From NCBI GenBank assembly GCA_045545175.1, contig JAZQAK010000026.1, positions 1 through 51,897 on the forward strand: 51,897 nucleotides of DNA, given 5' to 3'. Both the position numbers and the translations under genes were made by a program. The DNA is from RGIG6165 sp045545175 (GTDB lineage: Bacteria > Bacillota > Clostridia > Oscillospirales > Feifaniaceae). Shown here one piece after another: positions 1 to 7,285 of the stretch. The notes beneath the pieces were generated by a model. The model was not told where the DNA came from, ran no database searches, and saw only the letters and a list, made by a program, of their open reading frames with translations. Numbering within the stretch: position 1 is the first letter of the stretch; the number at the start of each line of letters is the position of its first letter.

Positions 1-180
1 GCCTTGTTCTTCATCCAAAATAATGCTTTTTGTAGTGCTAAAGCAGTTTTGGGTTAGAAATTTTTCGTTTAGACAAAATAATAAAAATTCCGCAATACTT
101 TGTGTATTACGGAATTTTTTTATGAAGTATTAACGGAAAAGTTCAATCCAAAACCGATTCATCCCTAAGCGAACGCGCCC
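1..180 (+). repeat. Dispersed inverted-repeat element, copy A (cut by window start)
   Basis: This is the 3' part of a repeat found four times in the window (also 2173-2367, 12816-13093, 51713-51897). It matches 12915-13093 almost base for base, including the inner palindrome at 83-121 and the terminal CCCTAAGCGAACGCGCCC. The left end lies outside the window. The base after the element begins AATCGGCTGTC followed by six T, which looks like one arm of an intrinsic terminator for the leftward gene at 196-729. The inner palindrome (CCGCAATAC / GTATTACGG between A and T runs) can itself act as a bidirectional terminator. Confidence 0.85.
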
Positions 181-195
181 AATCGGCTGTCTTTT

Positions 196-729
196 TTATA
201 TCAATTCTGTGTTTTTGTGGGATTTTATGTAGGAGAAGACTTCCCTCTCCCCTTTCTCTGCAAGCAAGCGTAACAGAAATTCAAGCTCGTCGGAGGTTTT
301 CTGGTGGATTACCCTTTTGTGTTTTGCACGCTCGAAATATATAAGTGCCGCATCGTCGGTATAATCCTTACCTTTATATATTTTGCTTGCCGCCACTCTG
401 TCGCAAAACATTTCGACTAAGTATTTTCTCGGCATCTCGACCGGCTCATACCGCTTCGATACGGGGTTTACGTCCACCCAGTATTCAAAATGGTGGCGGT
501 TTCTGCCCTTGTGATGCATCCAGGCGAGAGAATAGCCGTTTGCCTCACGCTCCCCTTCGTTGGGTGAACGTGTGCCCTGATAATATTTCACGCCGTTAAA
601 AAATTCAACCGGTGAAAATTTTGATAAATCGTGCAAAAAACCGCGAAAGGGTATTCCCGCCTTACAGCAATGTAAAAATACCGCATTTTTATGCCGTATA
701 ACCGTTTTTAAATGTGAAAAAAATCTCAT
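196..729 (-). CDS. DUF5662 family protein
   Basis: A 177-residue soluble protein that I recognise as DUF5662, a family of unknown function common in Clostridia and in phage-like regions. It is rich in His, Asp and aromatic residues. The N-terminal half has HDLSKFSPVEF and WMHHKGRNRHHFEYW, a His/Asp pattern that resembles metal-dependent HD-type hydrolases, although activity is not established. The ATG at 729 follows AAAGGAA at a good distance. There is no signal peptide or membrane segment. It is transcribed alone towards repeat copy A, whose flank supplies half of a terminator. Family call is from recall of the motif; no function is claimed. Confidence 0.75.
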   Translation of the reverse strand: MRFFSHLKTVIRHKNAVFLHCCKAGIPFRGFLHDLSKFSPVEFFNGVKYYQGTRSPNEGEREANGYSLAWMHHKGRNRHHFEYWVDVNPVSKRYEPVEMPRKYLVEMFCDRVAASKIYKGKDYTDDAALIYFERAKHKRVIHQKTSDELEFLLRLLAEKGEREVFSYIKSHKNTELI

Positions 730-790
730 ACAAAATTCCTTTATTTGCTTTAATGTAACTATTTTACTATTATCATATTATAAAATCAAG

Positions 791-819
791 TTGACAAGAA
801 TATAATTAGCAGGTATAAT
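791..819 (+). promoter_or_regulatory. Consensus sigma-A promoter of the fabT-like/degV operon
   Basis: TTGACA at 791-796 and TATAAT at 814-819 are separated by exactly 17 bp. Both hexamers match the housekeeping consensus perfectly. The tandem palindromes at 823-860 lie directly downstream, so this strong promoter is probably repressed from them. Confidence 0.85.
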
Positions 820-822
820 TGC

Positions 823-860
823 TTTGATATTCAAAATATTTGAACTTCAAAATACTTTGA
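823..860 (+). promoter_or_regulatory. Tandem TTTGA-N3-TCAAA operators, FabT-like
   Basis: Two perfect palindromes, TTTGATATTCAAA (823-835) and TTTGAACTTCAAA (839-851), are followed by a third half-site TTTGA (856-860). The repeat period is 16-17 bp. They fill the space between the -10 box and the ribosome site of the MarR-family gene at 876. The core TTTGA-N3-TCAAA resembles the FabT operator of streptococci and lactococci as I recall it. Autorepression by the downstream regulator is inferred. Confidence 0.7.
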
Positions 861-875
861 TACGGAGGTGTGCAT

Positions 876-1331
876 TTGCCGTCAAAATATATTGAAAAAC
901 TGAATAAACTGTTTATTAAATCCTATAATTCGCTCATAAAGGCTGAAGAAAAAGCGATTGCGACGGGTGAGTTTTCCAATCTCTCGGCAAAGGAGATACA
1001 TTGTATCGTTGCGGTCTGCAACGCCGTAGAAAAGGGTGACTCCACGTCAAAAGCGATAGCAAAAGAACTTGATATAACGCAGGGAACGCTTACCGTTTGC
1101 GTAACAGTGCTTGAACATAAGGGTTATCTTGACCGCGAAAAGCGTCAGGGTGATAAAAGGCAGGTATTTATCGTGCCGACGGATAAAGGTCTTGCGGTAA
1201 ATGAGAAATATAAGGCGTTTCAGGACACGATTGTTGAACAGGTTCAAGAGGAATTGCCTGAAGAACAGTTTGACAAGCTTGAAAAGGTCATTTCAAAAAT
1301 AACATCTTTTTTAAAGAGTAAAGGAGAATAA
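876..1331 (+). CDS. MarR-family regulator, FabT-like
   Basis: A winged-helix transcription factor of 151 residues. The helix-turn-helix lies around residues 45-75 (SKAIAKELDITQGTLTVCV), followed by a wing containing KRQGDKRQVFIVPTDKG. The motif order and the ASL-type core (FSNLSAKEIHCI) resemble FabT, the MarR-family repressor of fatty-acid synthesis. The chosen start is TTG at 876, seven bases after GGAGG; the upstream GTG at 870 is too close to that ribosome site. The gene is cotranscribed with a DegV/FakB-like fatty-acid-binding protein five bases downstream. That context and the TTTGA-N3-TCAAA operators in its own leader both fit a lipid-responsive regulator. FabT identity is a reasoned guess; MarR family is firm. 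Confidence 0.8.
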   Translation: MPSKYIEKLNKLFIKSYNSLIKAEEKAIATGEFSNLSAKEIHCIVAVCNAVEKGDSTSKAIAKELDITQGTLTVCVTVLEHKGYLDREKRQGDKRQVFIVPTDKGLAVNEKYKAFQDTIVEQVQEELPEEQFDKLEKVISKITSFLKSKGE

Positions 1332-1336
1332 TTGCT

Positions 1337-2173
1337 TTGGTTAGAATTATAACAGACAGTACAGCGGATATTTCTGCCGAAAATGCCGAAAAACTTGGCA
1401 TTACAGTACTTCCTTTAACAATACATTTCGGTGAAGAAACATACCGTGACGGTGTAGATATAACGAATAAAGAATTTTACGACAAGCTTGCGACGGTGGA
1501 AACGTTGCCGACTACGGCACAGATTCCGCCTGCGGTATTTGCCGATACTTTCAAGAAGTATATTGATGAGGGTGACGAGATAGTATGTCTTCTCATTGCA
1601 TCAAAACTCAGCGGAACACGTCAGTCTGCAATAATTGCGGCAGATATGCTTGAAACTGATAAGATTTATATTCCCGATACACAGACGGTGACTATCGGCC
1701 TTGGCCTTATGGTGACGGTTGCCTGCGAAATGCGTGACAAGGGTATGTCGGCAAAGGAAATCTCGGACAAAATGGCCGAACTTTCCGACAAGGTCTGCAT
1801 TGTTGCGGCGGTTGCAACGCTCAAGTATCTGCATATGGGAGGAAGGCTGTCGGGTGCGGCTGCACTCATCGGCGGAATGCTTAATATCTGTCCTCTTATT
1901 TCGGTTGAACACGGTGAAATCAAGTCAATCGGCAAGGCGAGGGGAATGAACTCGGCAGTAAAGTCACTCGATGAGAAGCTTAAACACGAGGGTTATTTGC
2001 CCGATTCGTCTATGCCCGTTGCATTCGGACACACTCAGGCGCCTGATTTGCTCAAGGTGATTGTCGGACAATTGTCGTACGTTGGCGACTGTGTTCTCGT
2101 AAGTGATATAGGAAGCGTTGTCGGCACACACGTAGGACAGGGCGGCGGTGGAATAGCTTATTTCAAAAAATAG
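1337..2173 (+). CDS. DegV family (FakB-like) fatty-acid-binding protein
   Basis: This 278-residue protein begins VRIITDSTAD and ends GQGGGGIAYFKK, the hallmarks of DegV proteins. Members bind a fatty acid in a deep pocket, and FakB members present it to the kinase FakA for phosphorylation at the membrane. Visible family motifs are LPTTAQIP near residue 57, the pocket motif SKLSGTRQSA near 90, and HMGGRLSG near 165. Start is TTG at 1337, ten bases after AAGGAG. It forms an operon with the FabT-like regulator. No fakA-like gene is in the window. The stop codon TAG abuts or overlaps the left end of repeat copy B, so the element inserted right at the gene's end. Confidence 0.88.
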   Translation: MVRIITDSTADISAENAEKLGITVLPLTIHFGEETYRDGVDITNKEFYDKLATVETLPTTAQIPPAVFADTFKKYIDEGDEIVCLLIASKLSGTRQSAIIAADMLETDKIYIPDTQTVTIGLGLMVTVACEMRDKGMSAKEISDKMAELSDKVCIVAAVATLKYLHMGGRLSGAAALIGGMLNICPLISVEHGEIKSIGKARGMNSAVKSLDEKLKHEGYLPDSSMPVAFGHTQAPDLLKVIVGQLSYVGDCVLVSDIGSVVGTHVGQGGGGIAYFKK

Positions 2174-2367
2174 GGCGACTTCACTTAAGGAATAAATTGG
2201 TTTTAGCTCGATATTTTCCGTTAATACTTCATAAAAAAATTCCGCAATACACAAAGTATTGCGGAATTTTTATTATATTGTCTTAAACGAAAAATCTCTG
2301 ACCTAAAACTGCTTAAAGCACCACAAAAACATAGTTTTTGGGCAAATATTCCTAAGCGAACTCGTCC
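2173..2367 (+). repeat. Dispersed inverted-repeat element, copy B (complete)
   Basis: About 195 bp with imperfect terminal inverted repeats: left GGGCGACTTCACTTAAGGAA, right end complementary to GGACGAGTTCGCTTAGGAAT. Both flanks read AAAAAATA outward (left as AAAAAATA, right as TATTTTTT), so element plus flanks form one long palindrome. It sits between two convergent genes. The inner palindrome at 2233-2271 (A run, TTCCGCAATAC, ACAAA loop, GTATTGCGGAA, T run) is a strong bidirectional terminator. It is shorter than copy C and lacks that copy's second hairpin. Ends are uncertain by a few bases. Confidence 0.8.
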
Positions 2368-2380
2368 TATTTTTTGTTTA

Positions 2381-3571
2381 TTATGCTTTTACGTCAAGTT
2401 TCGTTGCTGCGTTTACCGCTGCTTCGACACGATCGTTATTTCCGATAAAGAAAACGATTTTTTTGTTTCCTGCACGTGTTATAAAGGAAACGTCTGAAAA
2501 TCCCTGACGGTTGAGTTCTTTAAATAAATCGTCACGGCTCACGTTTGAAACTGTGTACGAATATATTCTCATTCTGGTGTCGGAGGTTACGTTTTCTGCA
2601 GTATCGATTTTTGCAAATAAATCATCAAGGTCCTGTGTGGCGGCTTTGCTTCCCGCCACGATTATTTTCCCGTCGTCTTTATAGTTGGGAAGGTAAGTCA
2701 GGTTAAGTGCAAGCGTATCGGTAAACGCCTTCATTATCTCACGCGTTGCGTATTTGGGCGAGTATGAAGACATATTGAAAAGCCTTACCTGAGCAAGCTC
2801 GTCAAGAGGGAAGTTGACTCTCTTGTCAATCATATATTTAGCATTGACAACTCTTGCAAGGTCCTTGGGTTTTGCCGTTACCGAAATTTTTGAAGTGTTG
2901 GTTTCATCCGCCGTAATACCGCTCACATCAAGGCCTAAGTGCTCGAGAACTGCAACAAATTCAGACGAAGTCATATTGTCGAGAGTCAGCGTTTTGGTCA
3001 TTGCCGAATACATCATAACCGATGAAATTCTGCTTTCGGGACCGACGATAATAAAGTCACCGTCAGATATATATGAGAGGCCGTCAGCCGCTTCGACTAC
3101 GAGATTTATTGCTTTCATACAGGATACGAGTGAACATGTTACCGTAACCTTCTGCGCTTCGCCGAGATATACTATTTTTTTGCCTGCATAGTTTGCAATA
3201 ATATTCAAAATGTCACGAACGTCCGTATCAATTACTTCAAATGAAATGGCGTCTATGAAGTCTACCGAAAGGGTGGGAATATCGTAACCGTTGCCGACCG
3301 GGGCATCGTCGGGAATCGGAATATCGTCGGGTGACGTGTTACTCGTTTCACCGTTTGCAGACGGGATTTTGAGCACCTGACCTATCTGGAGGCCTTCGCC
3401 TTTGAGGTTGTTGGCACTCATAAGATCGTCAACCGATATACCGAATTTATTTGCGATGGTCCACAGGCTGTCGCCCGATTCTACCGTGTAAGTGCTTGCC
3501 GCAAAGGCAGCCGAAGTAAAGAGCATTGCAAGGGCAATTACCAGAGCAAGTATTTTAAACGTGTTTTTCAT
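2381..3571 (-). CDS. Secreted LysM protein with secretin N0/N-type domains
   Basis: A 396-residue exported protein. A signal peptide (about 1-25, cleavage near AFA-A) is followed by one LysM peptidoglycan-binding domain at about 27-70 (YTVESGDSLWTIANKFGIS). Residues about 100-178 fit the secretin/TonB short N-terminal (STN, N0) fold, including ISFEVIDTDVRDILNIIA. After that come two or three repeats that look like secretin N1-type beta-alpha domains (about 185-260, 262-335, 340-396). No secretin beta-barrel follows, so it cannot form an outer-membrane pore. The ATG at 3571 follows a GGAGGA-type site. The gene 12 bases upstream encodes a GspC/PilP-like membrane protein, the usual partner of N0. 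Domain calls are by eye and function is unknown. Confidence 0.7.
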   Translation of the reverse strand: MKNTFKILALVIALAMLFTSAAFAASTYTVESGDSLWTIANKFGISVDDLMSANNLKGEGLQIGQVLKIPSANGETSNTSPDDIPIPDDAPVGNGYDIPTLSVDFIDAISFEVIDTDVRDILNIIANYAGKKIVYLGEAQKVTVTCSLVSCMKAINLVVEAADGLSYISDGDFIIVGPESRISSVMMYSAMTKTLTLDNMTSSEFVAVLEHLGLDVSGITADETNTSKISVTAKPKDLARVVNAKYMIDKRVNFPLDELAQVRLFNMSSYSPKYATREIMKAFTDTLALNLTYLPNYKDDGKIIVAGSKAATQDLDDLFAKIDTAENVTSDTRMRIYSYTVSNVSRDDLFKELNRQGFSDVSFITRAGNKKIVFFIGNNDRVEAAVNAATKLDVKA

Positions 3572-3583
3572 ACTTCATCCTCC

Positions 3584-4036
3584 TTACTGAATATCGTAGG
3601 TCGGCTCATCAAGCGTGAGATATGCATAATCGTCACCGACTGCGAGTATGACGAGTCCGTCATCAATATCCGCAAGTGTGACACCGCCTACAGATTCGTT
3701 CTTTTCAAGCGATACCGTAGTACCGTTCATATCGACGATTGCCGCCATTGCACCCGATTCACCAAGGAAGAAGCCCTTTAAAGTGATTCTGCCCGTCGCA
3801 ACGAAGTCGTCAAGGTCTGAGTTTGATTTGGGCAATACGGATATGAGTGAACCGCCTTTTCCATAAAGTTCATCATCGGACACGGCGTCCCACGTGCCGT
3901 TGGAAAAGCTTGTCTTACCGCTTGTGAGGTTGACAACCGCAAGCGTAACGAGTGCGGCAATGACGAGCAGCACGACTATGCCCGTGAATATGTTATTTGC
4001 AAGTATTTTCTTTGCGCGTTTATTACTTGATTTCAC
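3584..4036 (-). CDS. Membrane-anchored GspC/PilP HR-like protein
   Basis: A bitopic membrane protein of 150 residues: short basic N-terminus, one transmembrane helix (about 14-37, GIVVLLVIAALVTLAVV), a linker, then an extracellular beta-rich domain at about 75-150. That domain (GFFLGESGAMAAIVDMNGTT, then SVGGVTLADI) resembles the homology region of GspC/PilP, which contacts the N0 domain of secretins. The start is GTG at 4036, eight bases after AAAGGAG. A TTG further upstream at 4099 overlaps the promoter and is rejected. It is followed 12 bases later by a LysM protein with an N0-like domain, so the two products probably interact at the cell wall. The HR assignment is a structural guess. Confidence 0.6.
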   Translation of the reverse strand: MKSSNKRAKKILANNIFTGIVVLLVIAALVTLAVVNLTSGKTSFSNGTWDAVSDDELYGKGGSLISVLPKSNSDLDDFVATGRITLKGFFLGESGAMAAIVDMNGTTVSLEKNESVGGVTLADIDDGLVILAVGDDYAYLTLDEPTYDIQ

Positions 4037-4067
4037 AACGATTCTCCTTTTATCAATACTTATATCT

Positions 4068-4096
4068 ATTTTATTATCAAATTCCGTTTCTGTCAA
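4068..4096 (-). promoter_or_regulatory. Promoter of the GspC-like/LysM pair
   Basis: Reading the minus strand, TTGACA (4096-4091) and TAAAAT (4073-4068) are 17 bp apart, placing the transcription start downstream of the rejected TTG at 4099 and about 20-25 bases before the ribosome site of the GTG start at 4036. Confidence 0.75.
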
Positions 4097-4109
4097 CAAA
4101 ATAGGCGAC

Positions 4110-4138
4110 TTGTAATTGAATGTTTATAATGTTATAAT
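4110..4138 (+). promoter_or_regulatory. Promoter of the femAB-alr-holB-ricT operon
   Basis: TTGTAA (4110-4115), 17 bp, then TATAAT (4133-4138) preceded by TG one base upstream (extended -10). It lies back to back with the minus-strand promoter at 4068-4096. The ribosome site AAAGGTGA and ATG 4169 follow. Confidence 0.7.
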
Positions 4139-4168
4139 AATTTAAATAATATTAAAGGTGATAAATCG

Positions 4169-5227
4169 ATGGAAATATTAAAAAAAGAGGCGCTCGGTGA
4201 ATACGAGGCATTTGTGGCATCCCACCCCAAAGGCCATTTTACGCAGAGCGTTATGTGGGGAAAAGTAAAATCTGCATGGAATTTTGAAGCCGTCGTTTCA
4301 AGAGACGGGGAGGGAAATATAGTGGGTGCAATAGGCGTTCTTGTAAGAAAGGTGCCTATGTTTCCTTACACGATTATGTATGCACCCAGAGGGCCCGTGT
4401 GTGACGTACATGATGAAAACGTCATAAAAGACCTTGTTGACGGTGTCAAAGAACTTGCTAAGAGGAATAATGCGTATATTTTCCGCGTTGATCCCGACGT
4501 AAAGAGTGATGATGAAATCTTTACGGAGATTATGAAAAAGCAGGGCTTTGCTATTAAAGAGGAGAGTAAGACTTTCGATGCAATTCAGCCCCGTTACGTT
4601 TTCAGACTTGACGTTGAGGGCAAAACCGAAGATGAGGTAATGGCACTTTTCGAGAGCAAGACGAGATACAATATCCGCGTTGCACTCAAACACGGTGTCG
4701 AGGTGAAAATTGCACCGAGGGAAGAACTTGAGACCTTCTACAACATTATGATAGAAACGGGTATGCGCGATAACTTTGTAACACGCTCGCTTTCGTATTT
4801 CCAGAAGATGTACGATTCTCTGGGTGAGCATATAAGGCTCTATATGGCGTATTACGAGGGTAAGGCGATTGCAGGCACACTTGCAATACACTACGGTGAC
4901 AAGGTGTGGTATCTCTACGGTGCATCGTCAAACAGTTACCGTAACGTAATGCCCAACTACCTGCTTCAGTGGAGTATGATACAGTGGGCGGTTGAAACGG
5001 GTGCAAGGATATACGATTTCAGAGGCGTGGCAGGAATTCTTGAAAAAGACCATCCTCTTTACGGACTCTACCGTTTCAAAAAGGGCTTTAACGGCGAATT
5101 CACAGAGTTTACGGGTGAGATGAGTATCGTGTTTAAGCCGTTTGCAAATAAAATGATAAACGTTGCAGAAAAACTGCATAAAAAGTATATAAAGTTTGTA
5201 TACAAACTCAAAAACAGAGGTAAATAA
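4169..5227 (+). CDS. FemAB-type lipid II aminoacyltransferase
   Basis: A 352-residue protein with the tandem GNAT-like fold of the FemX/FemAB family. These enzymes use aminoacyl-tRNA at the inner face of the membrane to add the first or later residues of the peptidoglycan cross-bridge to lipid II. Diagnostic segments are GHFTQSVMWGKVK near residue 21, MYAPRGPVCD near 70, NIRVALKHGVEV near 168, and the C-terminal substrate-site motif YDFRGVAGI followed by LYRFKKGFNGEFTEF near 285-310. Length is normal. It is translationally linked to an alanine racemase one base downstream, a sensible pairing because both supply peptide cross-links. The amino acid added cannot be told from sequence. Confidence 0.88.
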   Translation: MEILKKEALGEYEAFVASHPKGHFTQSVMWGKVKSAWNFEAVVSRDGEGNIVGAIGVLVRKVPMFPYTIMYAPRGPVCDVHDENVIKDLVDGVKELAKRNNAYIFRVDPDVKSDDEIFTEIMKKQGFAIKEESKTFDAIQPRYVFRLDVEGKTEDEVMALFESKTRYNIRVALKHGVEVKIAPREELETFYNIMIETGMRDNFVTRSLSYFQKMYDSLGEHIRLYMAYYEGKAIAGTLAIHYGDKVWYLYGASSNSYRNVMPNYLLQWSMIQWAVETGARIYDFRGVAGILEKDHPLYGLYRFKKGFNGEFTEFTGEMSIVFKPFANKMINVAEKLHKKYIKFVYKLKNRGK

Positions 5228-5228
5228 T

Positions 5229-6326
5229 ATGAAAACGCTCGTTCTTGAAAAGGACAGGGTAAGGCATAATGCCGATACGGTAAGGGAAAAAGCGGGGGAC
5301 AGGCAGGTCATAGCCGTTGTAAAGGGTAACGGCTACGGCTTTGGTATCGTCGCATACACGAAACTGCTCAAAGAAAACGGTTTTGATTTCTTTGCGGTTG
5401 CAACGCTTGATGAGGCGAAAACTCTGCGTGCAAACGGCATAGACGATAAGCTTCTTCTTCTGTCACCTACGGAAAATCCCCGTGATGCAAGGGACATAGT
5501 TGACCTTGATATTACGGCGTCTATCGGCTCTCCCGTTTCGGCGGCGGCACTTAATAACGCCGCTCTCGAGGCAGGCAAAAATGCATGCGCACATATACTC
5601 GTAGACACGGGCTTTGGCAGATTCGGCTTTCATCCCGATGAGCAGAGTGCAATGCTCGAAAGCGTAAAAAGCCTGACAAACGTTGTGGTTGAGGGTATAT
5701 TTTCACATCTTTCGGCATCGTTTCTGAAAAAGAAAAAGTATACGCTGTCTCAGCTTGAAGAATTCATAAAAACTCTCGATTTCTTTAAAAATGAGGGCGT
5801 TGAATTCAAATATACGCATCTTGCAAATTCGTGTGCGTTGTTTTTGTATTCCGAAACACTTTTTGATACGGTGCGTGTCGGAAGTGCGCTTATCGGCAGA
5901 TTGCCTGTGAAAACAGGCAAGGGCAAGCTTATGCCGTGCGGTTATATCGAGGCTGAAATCGACTGTCCGAGGTACATTCCCGAGGGGCATAACGTGGGAT
6001 ATGCAAATACCTGCAAGGTGAAAAAAGCAACGAGAGTTGCCGTTGTTCCGCTTGGATACGGTGACGGTTATGCCGCGGCAAAAGCACACGACACTTTCAG
6101 ATTAAGAGATAAACTCAGATATATTTTTACCGACGTGAAGGCACTGCTCAAAAAAGGCGGTATGTACTGTACCGTAAACGGAAAAAGGGCAAAGGTGCTC
6201 GGCAGAGTGGGGCTTTCAAACTGCGTGATTGACGTAACGGGGATTTCCTGCGAAGCAGGCGATATTGCCCGTTTTGAAATAAATCCGCTCTACGTTGACA
6301 GCTCGGTTGACAGGGAATACAGATGA
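5229..6326 (+). CDS. alr: Alanine racemase family PLP enzyme
   Basis: A 365-residue fold-type III PLP enzyme that interconverts L- and D-alanine for the cell wall. The PLP lysine sits in AVVKGNGYGFG (about 30-40), with DTGFGRFGFH near 126-135 holding the conserved substrate-site Arg. The C-terminal domain contains NVGYANTCKV with the catalytic Tyr and VPLGYGDGY. The usual MD pair of the substrate pocket is replaced: the expected GRVxMDQ segment reads GRVGLSN. Specificity may therefore differ from a standard Alr. The ATG at 5229 follows AGAGG and starts one base after the femAB stop codon. It overlaps holB by 4 bp (ATGA). Symbol given for the family; activity on alanine is inferred. Confidence 0.82.
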   Translation: MKTLVLEKDRVRHNADTVREKAGDRQVIAVVKGNGYGFGIVAYTKLLKENGFDFFAVATLDEAKTLRANGIDDKLLLLSPTENPRDARDIVDLDITASIGSPVSAAALNNAALEAGKNACAHILVDTGFGRFGFHPDEQSAMLESVKSLTNVVVEGIFSHLSASFLKKKKYTLSQLEEFIKTLDFFKNEGVEFKYTHLANSCALFLYSETLFDTVRVGSALIGRLPVKTGKGKLMPCGYIEAEIDCPRYIPEGHNVGYANTCKVKKATRVAVVPLGYGDGYAAAKAHDTFRLRDKLRYIFTDVKALLKKGGMYCTVNGKRAKVLGRVGLSNCVIDVTGISCEAGDIARFEINPLYVDSSVDREYR

Positions 6327-7285
6327 TAAATGAAGCTGTAAAAGAAAAACTTTATGAAACGTGCAGAGGAAAACTCTCACACGCCTATATGATATGCGGT
6401 CCCGACGGTATAGGGAAGAGGACGCTTGCACGCGAAATGGCAAAAGCAATTCTGTGTGCAGACAGGGAAAATGCCCCCTGCGGTATTTGCCGTGCATGCA
6501 AGTCGTATTCGGCAGGGGCACATCCTGATGCTCTGCATCTTGCACCCGGCGGTGCGGCAGGTGACATCAAGATTGGTGAGATACGCCGTCTTAAAGAGGA
6601 ATGTGCGGTAACACCCATATCGGGTGACCGCCGTGTTATAATTATCGACCGTGCGGAGAAGATGAATATAAATGCACAGAACGCTTTTTTAAAACTTCTT
6701 GAAGAACCTGAGAAGGGTAACGTGTTTGTTATGACCTGCTCAAACGTCGAAAGGATATTGCCGACCGTGAGGTCAAGGTGTATTATGATTTCCGTTCCGC
6801 CCGTATCGGATGATGAGATAGAGCAGGCTGTTGCAAAATACGAGAATGCCTCGTCGAAAGTGACTGCAAGGCAGGCGGCTGTATACAGCGGTGGTATAAT
6901 CGGCAAAGCGCTTGATCTGATGGCTGGCGATGAAAAGCATCCCTATTTTCTGACGATGCAGATAATGAAGGCGCTTTGCGAAGACAATGTTATTGAACTT
7001 ATGAAGGTAGCACAGTTGATAACCGACAGAACTGCACTTGAGCAGGTTTCGGAAGGAATAGTGCTTTTCTGCACCGACGTACTTAAATATATTTCGGGGA
7101 TAGAAAATCTGCATTTCCCCCTGGAAAATATTGCAGATGCCACGCAGAAATTGACAAGAATGAAAACATTAAATATAATTGAAACGGCAAGACAAAGTAT
7201 AACGGAGGCGCAAAGTTCGGCTGCTGACGTGAAAATGCTCGTGCAAAAAATGCTTTTGTCCTGTCGGGAGGAGATAAACGGATGA
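6323..7285 (+). CDS. holB: DNA polymerase III subunit delta'
   Basis: A 320-residue clamp-loader subunit that helps place the beta clamp on primed DNA. It has a Walker A loop GPDGIGKRT (26-34), a zinc module with Cys45, Cys53, Cys56 and Cys59, and the family segment NINAQNAFLKLLEEPE around 110-126. The arginine finger region RSRC follows. Length and motif order are normal for delta'. It overlaps alr upstream and ricT downstream by four bases each, so translation is coupled across three genes. The holB-ricT order is also found in Bacillus. Confidence 0.93.
   Translation: MINEAVKEKLYETCRGKLSHAYMICGPDGIGKRTLAREMAKAILCADRENAPCGICRACKSYSAGAHPDALHLAPGGAAGDIKIGEIRRLKEECAVTPISGDRRVIIIDRAEKMNINAQNAFLKLLEEPEKGNVFVMTCSNVERILPTVRSRCIMISVPPVSDDEIEQAVAKYENASSKVTARQAAVYSGGIIGKALDLMAGDEKHPYFLTMQIMKALCEDNVIELMKVAQLITDRTALEQVSEGIVLFCTDVLKYISGIENLHFPLENIADATQKLTRMKTLNIIETARQSITEAQSSAADVKMLVQKMLLSCREEING

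Noticed and set aside
1601..1912. Antisense frames inside degV, recA, prmC, livG and others
   Set aside because: They lack ribosome sites and protein-like composition and mirror well-supported genes.
4037..4099. Longer N-terminus of the GspC-like protein from TTG 4099
   Set aside because: It overlaps a good promoter (4068-4096), and a strong ribosome site precedes GTG 4036.
4100..4114. ATAGGCGACTTG as a fifth repeat fragment
   Set aside because: Only about ten bases resemble the end of copy B; likely chance.
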